A DNA stretch of 64,000 bases, taken from contig JADJFE010000008.1 in the NCBI GenBank assembly GCA_016708725.1, positions 124,001 through 188,000 of the forward strand. Reading direction: 5' to 3'. Below the pieces are notes generated by a model. It saw only the letters and a list, made by a program, of their open reading frames with translations. It was not told the origin of the DNA and ran no database searches. The stretch comes from Candidatus Aalborgicola bjergmarkensis. Its GTDB lineage: Bacteria; Pseudomonadota; Gammaproteobacteria; Burkholderiales; Burkholderiaceae_C. Both the position numbers and the translations under genes were made by a program. Below are positions 1-8,247 of this stretch, piece after piece (positions within the stretch are counted from its first letter, which is position 1; each line of letters opens with the position of its first letter).

Positions 1-144
1 AGACCACGCATGCAGCGCAGCGTAGTCCGCCAATGGCAAACCGGAAACAGCGCGCGCTTGTGCGCTGAAAGCCGCCATGGCGCTTTGGGCCGCTCGTTGC
101 GGTGCGGGTGTCCACAGGGGCGTATCGAAAATTTCTGCATTCAT
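1..144 (-). CDS. acetoacetyl-CoA synthetase, N-terminal fragment
   Basis: The first 48 codons of a gene run off the left edge. The visible protein starts MNAEIFDTPLWTPAPQR and continues with an alanine-rich helix and a GLPLADYAALHAWS stretch, which matches how acetoacetyl-CoA synthetases begin. That enzyme activates acetoacetate with ATP and CoA. Its start overlaps the liuE stop as ATGA, so the two are translationally coupled. This fits, because HMG-CoA lyase releases acetoacetate. Family assignment rests on the N-terminus only. Confidence 0.68.
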   Translation of the reverse strand, partial: MNAEIFDTPLWTPAPQRAAQSAMAAFSAQARAVSGLPLADYAALHAWS

Positions 145-1088
145 CGTACAAGCTCCGCATGGGGACTGGGACGTTTGGCCAGCACGGCGCGTGCGACCTG
201 CGAGGCTGGCGCGCGCCCCAGTTCCGTGCTGATCCACTCCGCCGTATCAACCAGACGATCCAGATCAACCCCGGTTTCGATTCCCAAGCCCTGCATTAGC
301 CACACGACATCTTCGGTGGCCACGTTGCCGGAAGCGCCGCTGGCATACGGACAACCACCCAGACCGGCAACCGAAGCGTCGAACACAGCAATTCCGGCCT
401 CTAGCGCCGCGTAGATATTGGCAATCGCCATGCCGTAGGTATTGTGAAAATGCCCGGCGATGCTCTCGCGCGGCACCTTACGCGCCACGGCTTCGATAAC
501 GGCCTGGGTGCGCAGCGGGGTACCGACACCAATGGTGTCTCCCAGCGAAATCTCGTAGCAGCCCATCTCGAACAAGGCATGTGCCACTTCGGCAACGGCT
601 GCTGGTAACACTTCGCCCTGGTAGGGGCAACCCAGTGCACAGGAAACGTACCCGCGCACCGCAACACCTGCTTGCCGGGCCGTTGCCACCAGCGGGCGAA
701 AGCGCTTCAGCGATTCAGCAATGCTGCAGTTGATATTTTTTTGCGAAAAGTCTTCCGAGGCGGCACCGAACACAGCCACTTCGCGTGCACCTGCCGCCAA
801 CGCGCCTTGCAAGCCCTGTACATTGGGCGTCAGCACGGGATAACGCACGCCTGTGCGCGGGGTCAGCCTTTGCAAAACCTCAGCGCTATCGGCCATCTGG
901 GGCACCCAGCGCGGCGACACGAAAGCCCCGGCTTCAATCGTCTGCAAACCACTATCGGCCAGCCTCTCGATCAGCGCCACCTTGGTGGCCACAGACACGT
1001 TTTGTGCTTCGTTTTGCAGCCCATCGCGCGCGCCCACTTCGACGATGCGCACCTGATGCGGCAAGGGCAAGCATTTTTCATTGGTCAT
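141..1088 (-). CDS. liuE: hydroxymethylglutaryl-CoA lyase
   Basis: This 315-aa enzyme splits 3-hydroxy-3-methylglutaryl-CoA into acetoacetate and acetyl-CoA, the last step of leucine degradation. The TIM-barrel lyase opens with EVGARDGLQNE at residues 17-27, which carries the catalytic Arg and metal-binding Asp. The late motif GLGGCPYASGASGN holds the active-site Cys, and GHFHNTYG supplies metal-binding histidines. The ATG at 1088 is chosen because the protein then begins just before the conserved barrel; an ATG two codons earlier is possible. It overlaps the liuD end by 11 bp and the next gene by 4 bp, so it is the middle of a coupled operon. Confidence 0.95.
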   Translation of the reverse strand: MTNEKCLPLPHQVRIVEVGARDGLQNEAQNVSVATKVALIERLADSGLQTIEAGAFVSPRWVPQMADSAEVLQRLTPRTGVRYPVLTPNVQGLQGALAAGAREVAVFGAASEDFSQKNINCSIAESLKRFRPLVATARQAGVAVRGYVSCALGCPYQGEVLPAAVAEVAHALFEMGCYEISLGDTIGVGTPLRTQAVIEAVARKVPRESIAGHFHNTYGMAIANIYAALEAGIAVFDASVAGLGGCPYASGASGNVATEDVVWLMQGLGIETGVDLDRLVDTAEWISTELGRAPASQVARAVLAKRPSPHAELVR

Positions 1089-3087
1089 ATGCATAGTCCA
1101 CCAGCTCCACACCATCGGTCACTTGTTCGCCCACTGCATAACGAAACGCCTGCACCCGGCCTGCTGCGGGCGCCGTCAGTGTGTGCTCCATTTTCATCGC
1201 TTCGAGAATCAACAGCGGTGCGCCTTTGGCCAAAGGCACACCGACTTCGGCTAAGTGCGCAATAACCCGCCCCTGCAGCGGCGCCGTCAGTCCGCCTTCG
1301 ACTCCACTGCCTTCACCGGCATGGTAGAGCGGATCGACGCTGACCAGTTGCCAGCAGCGCCCGTGCAAAAAGGTATGCCGCATGCAGCCAGCGGCGATAC
1401 AACTTGCTTCCATGCGTCGGCCATCCAGTGCGATGCGCAACTGACCACGCGCGCCCAGTTCGCCATGCACCAGACTCGTTTTTCCATCTACTTCCAGGGC
1501 AAAGTGAGCGCCTCGGTACGTCACCTGTACCGTTTTTTGTGTTTCACCCGGACCACCCAAACGAAAAAGTAGGCTACGCCTGGCTGTGGCATTCAAGCGC
1601 CAGCCATCACGCACATGCCAGGGTGAACAGGGGTCAGAACCGCTGCGCGCGGACGTGTTGGCATAGGCACTTTCGCGCAACAACTCACCCAATGCAGCCA
1701 CCAGCCAGACTTCCGCCGGGGGCGGTTCGTCTTCGGGGAAAAGGTAGGCGTTCTCGCGCTCGATGAGTGCCGTGTCGAGGTCTGCGCTGCTAAAGGCGGG
1801 ACTGGCGACCAGGCGGGATAAAAAATCGATATTGTTGGCCACGCCCACGATGCGGTAATCGGCCAGCGCCTGCAACATGCGCACCAGTGCTTGCTCACGG
1901 TTTTCGGCCCAGACGATCAACTTGGCGACCATCGGATCGTAAAACGGGCTGATCGCGTCGCCCTCCTCGACGCCCGTATCAACGCGCACGTGCAGACTTT
2001 CCGCAGGTGGCGCCAAATGCGCCAAGGTGCCGGTTGTTGGCAAAAATCCCTTGGCCGGATCCTCGGCGTAAATGCGCGCTTCCAGTGCATGACCACGAAT
2101 CGCCAACTGCTCTTGTGCCAGCGGCAAGGGTTCACCCGCAGCCACGCGCAGCTGCCACTCCACCAGATCGAGCCCGGTAATCATTTCGGTCACCGGGTGT
2201 TCCACCTGCAGCCGCGTGTTCATCTCCATGAAATAAAACGTGCCATCGGCTGCGACGATGAATTCGACGGTGCCAGCACCCACATAGCCCACCGCGCGCG
2301 CCGCATTGACCGCCGCCGCGCCCATGGCCGCACGCCGTTCGGGCGTCATGCCCGGCGCAGGAGCCTCTTCGAGCACTTTCTGGTGGCGCCGCTGCACCGA
2401 GCAATCGCGCTCGAACAAATGGACATAGTTGCCGTGTGTATCGCCAAAAACCTGTATCTCGATGTGGCGTGCGCGGCTGAGGTATTTTTCCACCAGCACG
2501 TGTTCGCTGCCAAAACTCGATGCCGCTTCACGCTGGCATGCGGCGAGTGCTGCGAGAAAACCGTCCGAACTGTCAACCAAACGCATGCCCTTGCCGCCGC
2601 CGCCAGCGGCTGCCTTGATGAGCACGGGATAGCCGATGGCATCGGCCTGTGCGTGCAGCAGCGCGGGCGTCTGTTCGTCCCCGTGGTAGCCGGGTGTCAG
2701 CGGTACACGGGCTTGCTGCATCAATTTTTTCGCCTCGGACTTGGAGCCCATGGCGCGAATCGCGTCCACGCCGGGTCCGATAAAGACCAGTCCGGCGTGC
2801 GTGCACGCTGCGCAAAAGTCAACGTTTTCGGAGAGGAATCCATAACCAGGATGAATCGCCTGCGCGCCGGTTTTTTTCGCCGCCGCGATGATGCGCTCGC
2901 CCACAAGATAACTGTCCCTGGCGGCAGACGGGCCAATCCACACCGCTTCGTCGGCTAGGCGCACATGGCGCGCGTTGGCGTCGGCATCGGAATACACCGC
3001 CACGCAACGCACACCCATACGGCGCGCAGTCTTGATGATGCGGCAGGCGATCTCGCCGCGATTAGCGATCAGGATTTTGTCAAACAT
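1078..3087 (-). CDS. liuD: methylcrotonyl-CoA carboxylase, biotin-carrying alpha subunit
   Basis: This 669-aa subunit carboxylates biotin and carries it to the beta subunit, which makes 3-methylglutaconyl-CoA from methylcrotonyl-CoA. It begins MFDKILIANRGEIACRII, the usual biotin carboxylase start. An ATP-grasp domain follows with the glycine-rich loop KAAAGGGGKGM. The C-terminal carrier domain has the biotinylation motif EAMKMEH, with Lys near residue 632. Length is normal for the family. Upstream lies higBA on the opposite strand rather than liuC, so liuD, liuE and the synthetase are cut off from liuAB by about 860 bp and may need their own promoter. Confidence 0.95.
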   Translation of the reverse strand: MFDKILIANRGEIACRIIKTARRMGVRCVAVYSDADANARHVRLADEAVWIGPSAARDSYLVGERIIAAAKKTGAQAIHPGYGFLSENVDFCAACTHAGLVFIGPGVDAIRAMGSKSEAKKLMQQARVPLTPGYHGDEQTPALLHAQADAIGYPVLIKAAAGGGGKGMRLVDSSDGFLAALAACQREAASSFGSEHVLVEKYLSRARHIEIQVFGDTHGNYVHLFERDCSVQRRHQKVLEEAPAPGMTPERRAAMGAAAVNAARAVGYVGAGTVEFIVAADGTFYFMEMNTRLQVEHPVTEMITGLDLVEWQLRVAAGEPLPLAQEQLAIRGHALEARIYAEDPAKGFLPTTGTLAHLAPPAESLHVRVDTGVEEGDAISPFYDPMVAKLIVWAENREQALVRMLQALADYRIVGVANNIDFLSRLVASPAFSSADLDTALIERENAYLFPEDEPPPAEVWLVAALGELLRESAYANTSARSGSDPCSPWHVRDGWRLNATARRSLLFRLGGPGETQKTVQVTYRGAHFALEVDGKTSLVHGELGARGQLRIALDGRRMEASCIAAGCMRHTFLHGRCWQLVSVDPLYHAGEGSGVEGGLTAPLQGRVIAHLAEVGVPLAKGAPLLILEAMKMEHTLTAPAAGRVQAFRYAVGEQVTDGVELVDYAYDQ

Positions 3088-3158
3088 GGCGCCCTTTTTC
3101 TTACAAACGTGCCCTGAGCGAAGTCGAGGACTCAAAGTTAAAATTTGCGCGCCTGGTT

Positions 3159-3173
3159 ATATCATTTTGATAT
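3159..3173. promoter_or_regulatory. inverted repeat, candidate HigA operator
   Basis: A perfect 6-bp inverted repeat with a 3-base spacer, ATATCA-TTT-TGATAT, ends 8 bp before the higB start. HigA-type antitoxins commonly repress their own promoter through such palindromes. Position and symmetry are seen; binding is inferred. Confidence 0.45.
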
Positions 3174-3181
3174 GATTTGTC

Positions 3182-3484
3182 ATGCACATCATCTCCCTCA
3201 AACTGCTGCGCGAGTTTTGGCAGAAACATCCCACAGCAGAGTTGCCCCTGCGCCAGTGGCATTCGATTGTTGAGCAAACCGACTTTCGGGATTTTGGACA
3301 CATCCGAACCTTCTTCAAATCGGCAGATTACGTGCCGCCGTTTGTGGTGTTTGACATCGGAGGGGATAAGTTTCGCGTCGTGGTGGTCGTTCAGTACAAG
3401 GCCAGGCGAATGTATGTGCGTGAAGTCATGACGCATCGTGCGTACGATGATTGGTGCAAACGCTATCGCAAGGGAAAGGTCTGA
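3182..3484 (+). CDS. higB: HigB-family toxin
   Basis: This 100-aa protein resembles HigB toxins, ribosome-dependent mRNA interferases with a RelE-like fold. The family pattern is visible: an N-terminal LKLLREFWQKHP helix, a FFKSADYVPPFVVFDIGGDKFRV-type strand pair (here residues 44-67), and a basic C-terminus ending DWCKRYRKGKV. As in higBA loci, the toxin precedes the antitoxin, one base away. There is no clear ribosome site, and the start sits just after a palindrome. It lies opposite to the liu genes on both sides, which marks it as an insertion. Confidence 0.82.
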   Translation: MHIISLKLLREFWQKHPTAELPLRQWHSIVEQTDFRDFGHIRTFFKSADYVPPFVVFDIGGDKFRVVVVVQYKARRMYVREVMTHRAYDDWCKRYRKGKV

Positions 3485-3485
3485 C

Positions 3486-3914
3486 ATGCCGACAACGCAT
3501 ACCCCATTTGATATGGGCGCTATCCAGGCTTCATGGGTGGTTTTTGATTCCATGGCGCGTTTACAACCCATTCATGACGAGCAAGGATACGATCGCATGG
3601 TGGTTTTGATGAATGCACTGCTCGATGCGGTCGGTGAGCATGAAGACCACCCCCTTTCTAGCCTGCTGGAATTGGTTGGTGATCTGGTATCCAGATATGA
3701 ACAAGAATGCTACCCCATCCAGGCAGCAGACCCCAAGGACTCTCTGCGATTTCTGATGGAAGCCCGAGGCCTCATTCAGGCAGACTTGAGCGCCATCGTC
3801 CCGCAAAGCAATCTTTCCGCAATTCTGGCTGGCAAGCGCAAAATCAGTGCGACATTGGCAGGTAAGCTCGGCAAGTTTTTTGGTGTCAGCCCCGCACTCT
3901 TCGTGACAAGTTAA
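3486..3914 (+). CDS. higA: HigA-family antitoxin, helix-turn-helix
   Basis: This 142-aa protein is the partner of the preceding toxin. The C-terminal 60 residues form an XRE-type helix-turn-helix with the pattern LIQADLSAIVPQSNLSAIL and then GKRKISATLAGKLGKFFGV, which is typical of HigA proteins with a longer N-terminal part. It would neutralise HigB and repress the pair. The ATG at 3486 follows the higB stop by one base; an upstream in-frame start inside higB is less likely. It ends 32 bp from the convergent liuB stop. Confidence 0.82.
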   Translation: MPTTHTPFDMGAIQASWVVFDSMARLQPIHDEQGYDRMVVLMNALLDAVGEHEDHPLSSLLELVGDLVSRYEQECYPIQAADPKDSLRFLMEARGLIQADLSAIVPQSNLSAILAGKRKISATLAGKLGKFFGVSPALFVTS

Positions 3915-3946
3915 AACGCAGTTTTTCATGATATGGCGCACTCCCC

Positions 3947-5554
3947 TTACATGCGAAACAGTCCGAACTTCGTCGGCTGAATCGGCGCGTTGAGTGCCGC
4001 CGATAGTGAGAGCGCCAGCACGCGCCGGCTTTGCGCCGGGTCGATCACACCATCGTCCCACAGGCGCGCACTGGCGTAGTACGGGTGGCCCTGCGCCTCG
4101 TACTGCGCGCGGATCGGTGCGCGAAAAGCCTCTTCCTCCTCCGCGCTCCACTGCCCGTCCTTGGCCTCGATGCCATCGCGGCGCACCCGCGCCAGCACGC
4201 TGGCCGCTTGCTCACCGCCCATCACCGAAATGCGGGCGTTGGGCCACATCCAGAGGAAACGCGGGCTAAAAGCGCGTCCGCACATGCCGTAATTGCCCGC
4301 ACCAAAACTGCCGCCGATGATCATCGTCACCTTGGGCACCTGCACCGTGGAAACCGCCGTGACCATCTTTGCGCCATCCTTGGCGATACCGGCATTCTCG
4401 TACTTGCGCCCGACCATGAAGCCGGTGATATTTTGCAAAAAGACGATGGGAATGCTGCGCTGCGCGCACAGTTCGATGAAATGTGCGCCCTTTTGCGCCG
4501 ACTCGCCGAACAGAATGCCGTTGTTGGCCACAATGCCCACGGGATAACCGTGCAACTGCGCAAAGCCCACGACCAGCGTCGCGCCGTAGCGCGGTTTGAA
4601 CTCGTCAAAGCGCGAACCATCGACCACGCGGGCAATGACTTCGCGCACATCATAGGGTTTGCGCGTGTCGCTTGGAATGATGCCGTAGAGTTCTTCGGGG
4701 TCGTAGAGCGGCTTTTCGCCGTCGCCCAGCGCCAGACTGACGGGCTTGACGCGGTTCAGGTTGACAACAATGCGGCGCGCCAGATACAGCGCATGCGCAT
4801 CACTCTCTGCCAGATGGTCGGCCACACCGGAAATACGGGTATGCACGTCACCACCGCCTAAGTCTTCGGCACTGACGACCTCACCCGTTGCCGCTTTCAC
4901 CAACGGCGGGCCACCCAGAAAAATGGTGCCCTGGTTGCGCACAATGATGGCCTCATCGCTCATCGCTGGCACGTAGGCGCCGCCAGCCGTGCACGAACCC
5001 ATCACCACGGCGATCTGCGCAATGCCTGCCGCACTCATCGTCGCCTGGTTGAAGAAGATGCGCCCGAAGTGGTCACGGTCGGGAAAAACCTCGTCCTGGC
5101 GCGGCAAGTTGGCTCCGCCTGAATCCACCAGGTACACACACGGCAAGTGGTTAGCCTGCGCAATCTCCTGCGCGCGCAGATGCTTTTTCACCGTCATCGG
5201 GAAATAACTGCCCCCTTTGACCGTCGCATCGTTGGCGACAACCATGCACTCCAAGCCCTGTATCCGGCCAATACCGGCGATGATGCCTGCCGATGGCGCC
5301 TCGCCGTCGTACATGCCCCAGGCTGCCAGTTGACCGATTTCCAGAAACGCGGTGCCGGGATCGAGCAAATGGTCGATGCGCTCACGCGGCAGCAGTTTGC
5401 CACGCGCCGTATGCTTTTCGCAAGCGGCAACGCCGCCGCCCAGGGCAACCTCGGCTGCCTTGGCACGCAAATCAGCAACCTGCGCGCGCAAGGCGTCGGC
5501 ATTGGCGCGGAATTCGGCGCTGCGCGTATCGACCTTTGACTGGATGACGCTCAT
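3947..5554 (-). CDS. liuB: methylcrotonyl-CoA carboxylase, beta (carboxyltransferase) subunit
   Basis: This 535-aa subunit transfers CO2 from biotin to methylcrotonyl-CoA. Both carboxyltransferase halves are recognisable: a CoA-binding half with VDSGGANLPRQDEVFPD and a GSCTAGGAYVPAMSDE loop, and a second half with NNGILFGESAQKGAHFIELC and GGSFGAGNYGMCGR. The last motif is characteristic of propionyl- and methylcrotonyl-CoA carboxylases. The ATG at 5554 gives the usual MSVIQSKVDTRSAEF start and lies 10 bp after liuA, so the two genes form one transcript. The downstream partner gene liuD is separated from it by the inserted higBA pair. Confidence 0.95.
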   Translation of the reverse strand: MSVIQSKVDTRSAEFRANADALRAQVADLRAKAAEVALGGGVAACEKHTARGKLLPRERIDHLLDPGTAFLEIGQLAAWGMYDGEAPSAGIIAGIGRIQGLECMVVANDATVKGGSYFPMTVKKHLRAQEIAQANHLPCVYLVDSGGANLPRQDEVFPDRDHFGRIFFNQATMSAAGIAQIAVVMGSCTAGGAYVPAMSDEAIIVRNQGTIFLGGPPLVKAATGEVVSAEDLGGGDVHTRISGVADHLAESDAHALYLARRIVVNLNRVKPVSLALGDGEKPLYDPEELYGIIPSDTRKPYDVREVIARVVDGSRFDEFKPRYGATLVVGFAQLHGYPVGIVANNGILFGESAQKGAHFIELCAQRSIPIVFLQNITGFMVGRKYENAGIAKDGAKMVTAVSTVQVPKVTMIIGGSFGAGNYGMCGRAFSPRFLWMWPNARISVMGGEQAASVLARVRRDGIEAKDGQWSAEEEEAFRAPIRAQYEAQGHPYYASARLWDDGVIDPAQSRRVLALSLSAALNAPIQPTKFGLFRM

Positions 5555-5564
5555 TTCAGACCTA

Positions 5565-6737
5565 TCAATACGTTTCGGCAAACAGTTCCCGGCCAATCAG
5601 CATGCGGCGGATTTCGCTGGTACCCGCGCCGATTTCATAGAGTTTGGCATCGCGCCACAAACGCCCCGCTGCGCAGTCATTGGTATAGCCCACACCGCCC
5701 AGCGCCTGGATCGTTTCACCCGCCATCCAGGTGGCCTTCTCGGCAACGTACAAAATCGCCCCCGCCGCATCCTTGCGCAGCACGCGTGCATGGCTGCCAC
5801 GGTCACACGCCTGGCCGACTGCATAGACGTAGGCACGACACGCACTCCAGGTCGTGTACATATCGGCGATCTTGCCTTGCATCAGTTGAAATTCGCCGAT
5901 GGATTGGCCAAATTGTTTGCGCTCATGGATATACGGCAAAACAAGGTCCATGCAAGCGGCCATGATGCCGAGCGGCCCGCCGCACAGCACTGCGCGCTCG
6001 TAATCCAGACCACTCATCAATACGCCCACTCCGCCACCCACGGAGCCCAGAACATTCTCTTCGGGAACCTCCACATCGTGAAAAAACAGCGGATAGGTGT
6101 TCGAACCGCGCATGCCGAGCTTGTCCAGCGGTTTGCCGCAAGAAAATCCACGCATACCCTCTTCGATGATGAAGGCCGTCATGCCACGCGCTCCCGCGCT
6201 GGTATCGGTTTTGGCATACACCACCATGGTGTCGGCATCGCCCCCATTGGTGATCCACATTTTCGAGCCGTTCAACACATAACGGTCACCCCGCTTGTCG
6301 GCACGCAACTTCATCGACACGACATCGGAACCCGCATCCGACTCGCTCATGGCCAGCGCGCCAACGTGCTCGCCGGAAACCAGCCGGGGCAGATAACGTT
6401 TCTTTTGCGCGGGTGTGCCGTTGCGGTGGATCTGGTTGATGCACAGATTGGAATGCGCGCCATACGACAAGCCAATCGCCGCCGACGCACGCGACACTTC
6501 CTCCATCGCCACGATATGCGCCAGATAACCCATATGCGTGCCGCCATACTCCTCCGCAACCGTCATGCCATGCAGCCCCAGATCGCCCAGCTTTTTCCAC
6601 AAATCAACAGGAAAAGCGTTGACGCGGTCGATGTCCGCCGCACGCGGCGCAATTTCACTGGCGGCAAATGCGCGCACCGTGTCGCGCAGCATCGTGATCG
6701 TTTCGCCCAGATGAAAGTCAAGAGTGGGTATGGTCAT
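5565..6737 (-). CDS. liuA: isovaleryl-CoA dehydrogenase
   Basis: This 390-aa flavoprotein oxidises isovaleryl-CoA to methylcrotonyl-CoA, the first committed step of leucine breakdown, and passes electrons to ETF. It shows the acyl-CoA dehydrogenase layout: helical N-domain, MSESDAGSDV and KMWITNGGDAD in the middle domain, and the C-terminal QALGGVGYTNDCAAGRLWRDAK signature. GLDYERAVL places the catalytic Glu where isovaleryl-CoA dehydrogenases keep it. The ATG at 6737 is preceded by GGAG at good spacing. It leads the liu operon, divergent from the AraC-type gene. Confidence 0.95.
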   Translation of the reverse strand: MTIPTLDFHLGETITMLRDTVRAFAASEIAPRAADIDRVNAFPVDLWKKLGDLGLHGMTVAEEYGGTHMGYLAHIVAMEEVSRASAAIGLSYGAHSNLCINQIHRNGTPAQKKRYLPRLVSGEHVGALAMSESDAGSDVVSMKLRADKRGDRYVLNGSKMWITNGGDADTMVVYAKTDTSAGARGMTAFIIEEGMRGFSCGKPLDKLGMRGSNTYPLFFHDVEVPEENVLGSVGGGVGVLMSGLDYERAVLCGGPLGIMAACMDLVLPYIHERKQFGQSIGEFQLMQGKIADMYTTWSACRAYVYAVGQACDRGSHARVLRKDAAGAILYVAEKATWMAGETIQALGGVGYTNDCAAGRLWRDAKLYEIGAGTSEIRRMLIGRELFAETY

Positions 6738-6742
6738 TTTTT

Positions 6743-6780
6743 CTCCGTATCGCTCCGTAGTTGCTCCGTAATTGCTCGTA
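6743..6780. promoter_or_regulatory. phased CTCCGTA direct repeats upstream of liuA
   Basis: CTCCGTA occurs at 6743, 6753 and 6764, and a degenerate CTCGTA at 6775, a spacing of 10-11 bp that would put all copies on one DNA face. The copy nearest liuA doubles as its ribosome-binding sequence on the minus strand (TACGGAG). AraC proteins often bind direct repeats, so the divergent regulator could act here, but slippage expansion of the ribosome site is an equally simple origin. Confidence 0.35.
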
Positions 6781-6868
6781 TCGCGCTGCAATCTTAGGCG
6801 ATCACAGCGCCACACATGTGCCAATCAGGTTGCAAATCGTGCCAGGCAAGCATTAAGATGGACACGCC

Positions 6869-7930
6869 ATGCCCCCTACCCTGCCCATCCCGACTCCTCA
6901 CCCGAGACACGGCCCCGCCGCCACGCCGATGGCCTTTATTCAGGCAATCGTTCTGGCGTACCAGCGTTACGGTGCCGATCCTGCCAACGCACTGGCGCAC
7001 GCGCACATTGCCAGCGCGGATGTCTCCAATCCACAAGCACGAGTGACGGCCACGCAAATGGAGATCATCTCCGCCGTCGCCATGCAGGAGCTCGACGACG
7101 AAGCTTTGGGCTGGTTTTCCCGCAAATTGCCCTGGGGGAGTTATGGCATGTTGTGCCGTGCTTCGCTGGGTTCACCCAACCTGGGCGTGGCACTCAAGCG
7201 CTGGTGTCGGCACCACCGGCTGCTGACCGATGATATTGTTTTGCATTTCGAAGCGGACAAATCCCGCGCAAGCATTCGCATTGCCATCCAGCGCGATCTG
7301 GGCGCCATACAGGAGTTCTGCCTCGTCTCCAGCCTGCGTTACCTGCTTGGCTACGCCTGCTGGGCGATTGATTCGCGCATTGCCCTGCTGGGCGCAGACT
7401 TTCCCTTTGATCTCCCAAAGCACCACGCTGTCTACCCGCTGCTGTTTCAAGGGCCGATCCAGTTCAACGCCGCGCAGGCAGGCATTTGCTTCGATGCGCA
7501 ATATCTCGCACTGCCCCTGCGCCGCAACGACCATGCCCTGCACCAGATGCTCCAGCGCGCACTGCCACTGACCGTGCGGCAATACCGCCGCGACCGGCTG
7601 CTCGTGCAGCGCTTGCGCCAGCTGCTGCGCTCCCAGCCAAACCAGAGCACCAATGCCGCAGAGTTAGCCGAACGTTTGCACCTGTCGGTACGCACCCTGC
7701 ACCGCCAGTTGCAGGAAGAAGGCGCCTCCTTGCAGCACATCAAGGATGAAGTCCGGCGCGATATGGCCCTGGAACTGCTCAACCGCAGCACCCGCTCCAT
7801 CAAGCAAATCGCCCAGGATGTTGGTTTTCGCAACGAGAAAAGCTTTACCCGCGCCTTCAAGCACTGGACGGGTGCGTCACCGAGCGATCTGCGCGCGCCA
7901 AACCTGTACAAAAACGGAGCAATCCTATAA
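6869..7930 (+). CDS. AraC-family transcriptional regulator
   Basis: This protein of up to 353 aa has an N-terminal ligand-binding region of the type paired with AraC domains in fatty-acid and branched-chain catabolism regulators, and a C-terminal double helix-turn-helix. The DNA-binding part is clear in LAERLHLSVRTLHRQLQEEG and in IAQDVGFRNEKSFTRAFKHW (about residues 270-335). It is divergent from liuA across 131 bp, so it probably controls the liu genes in response to a pathway acyl-CoA; many other bacteria use a MerR-type LiuR instead. An ATG at 6929 is an alternative start that removes a proline-rich leader. Confidence 0.85.
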   Translation: MPPTLPIPTPHPRHGPAATPMAFIQAIVLAYQRYGADPANALAHAHIASADVSNPQARVTATQMEIISAVAMQELDDEALGWFSRKLPWGSYGMLCRASLGSPNLGVALKRWCRHHRLLTDDIVLHFEADKSRASIRIAIQRDLGAIQEFCLVSSLRYLLGYACWAIDSRIALLGADFPFDLPKHHAVYPLLFQGPIQFNAAQAGICFDAQYLALPLRRNDHALHQMLQRALPLTVRQYRRDRLLVQRLRQLLRSQPNQSTNAAELAERLHLSVRTLHRQLQEEGASLQHIKDEVRRDMALELLNRSTRSIKQIAQDVGFRNEKSFTRAFKHWTGASPSDLRAPNLYKNGAIL

Positions 7931-7948
7931 AGTAAGGATTCCTTACTT
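7930..7948. promoter_or_regulatory. perfect palindrome before the first AbrB-PIN pair
   Basis: AAGTAAGGATTCCTTACTT is a perfect 9-1-9 palindrome beginning at the last base of the araC stop codon and ending 20 bp before the antitoxin start. Such sites are typical operators for self-repressing antitoxins. It could also act as a weak terminator for araC, but no T-run follows. Confidence 0.45.
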
Positions 7949-7968
7949 ATGGATTATGGAGAAATACC

Positions 7969-8247
7969 ATGCTCGCCAAAATGACCTCCAAAAACCAGGT
8001 AACGCTACCCAAGAGCGTGACACAGGCCGTAGGCGCTGCCGAGTACTTTGACGTGGAAGTCCGATCCGGGCAGATCATTCTCACACCCGTGCGCATTCAG
8101 CGCGGCGATGCGGTACGGGCCAAGTTGGCGGAACTCGATTTATCGGAAGCAGACATTGCCAATGCGGTCGATTGGGCCAGGGCAACGCAAGCCGCACCCG
8201 CCGTGGTGGCAGAACCCCTAACGCCGTACCCTGTCACCAAACCATGA
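7969..8247 (+). CDS. AbrB/MazE-type antitoxin (cassette 1)
   Basis: This 92-aa protein starts MLAKMTSKNQVTLPKSVTQA, the swapped-hairpin AbrB DNA-binding fold used by MazE and VapB-like antitoxins. The C-terminal half (DLSEADIANAVDWARA) would wrap the toxin. It overlaps the downstream PIN gene as ATGA, which couples antitoxin and toxin synthesis. A palindrome lies just upstream. It is not related in detail to the second AbrB protein at 9119, so the two cassettes are not recent copies of one another. Confidence 0.85.
   Translation: MLAKMTSKNQVTLPKSVTQAVGAAEYFDVEVRSGQIILTPVRIQRGDAVRAKLAELDLSEADIANAVDWARATQAAPAVVAEPLTPYPVTKP

Noticed and set aside
1891..2958. Long plus-strand open frame (355 codons) opposite liuD
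   Set aside because: It lies wholly antisense to a clear carboxylase gene and has no family motif; such shadows are common in GC-rich genes.
5352..6797. Open frame of 481 codons on the plus strand across liuB and liuA
   Set aside because: Antisense to two well-recognised genes, with a His- and Arg-rich composition typical of shadow frames.
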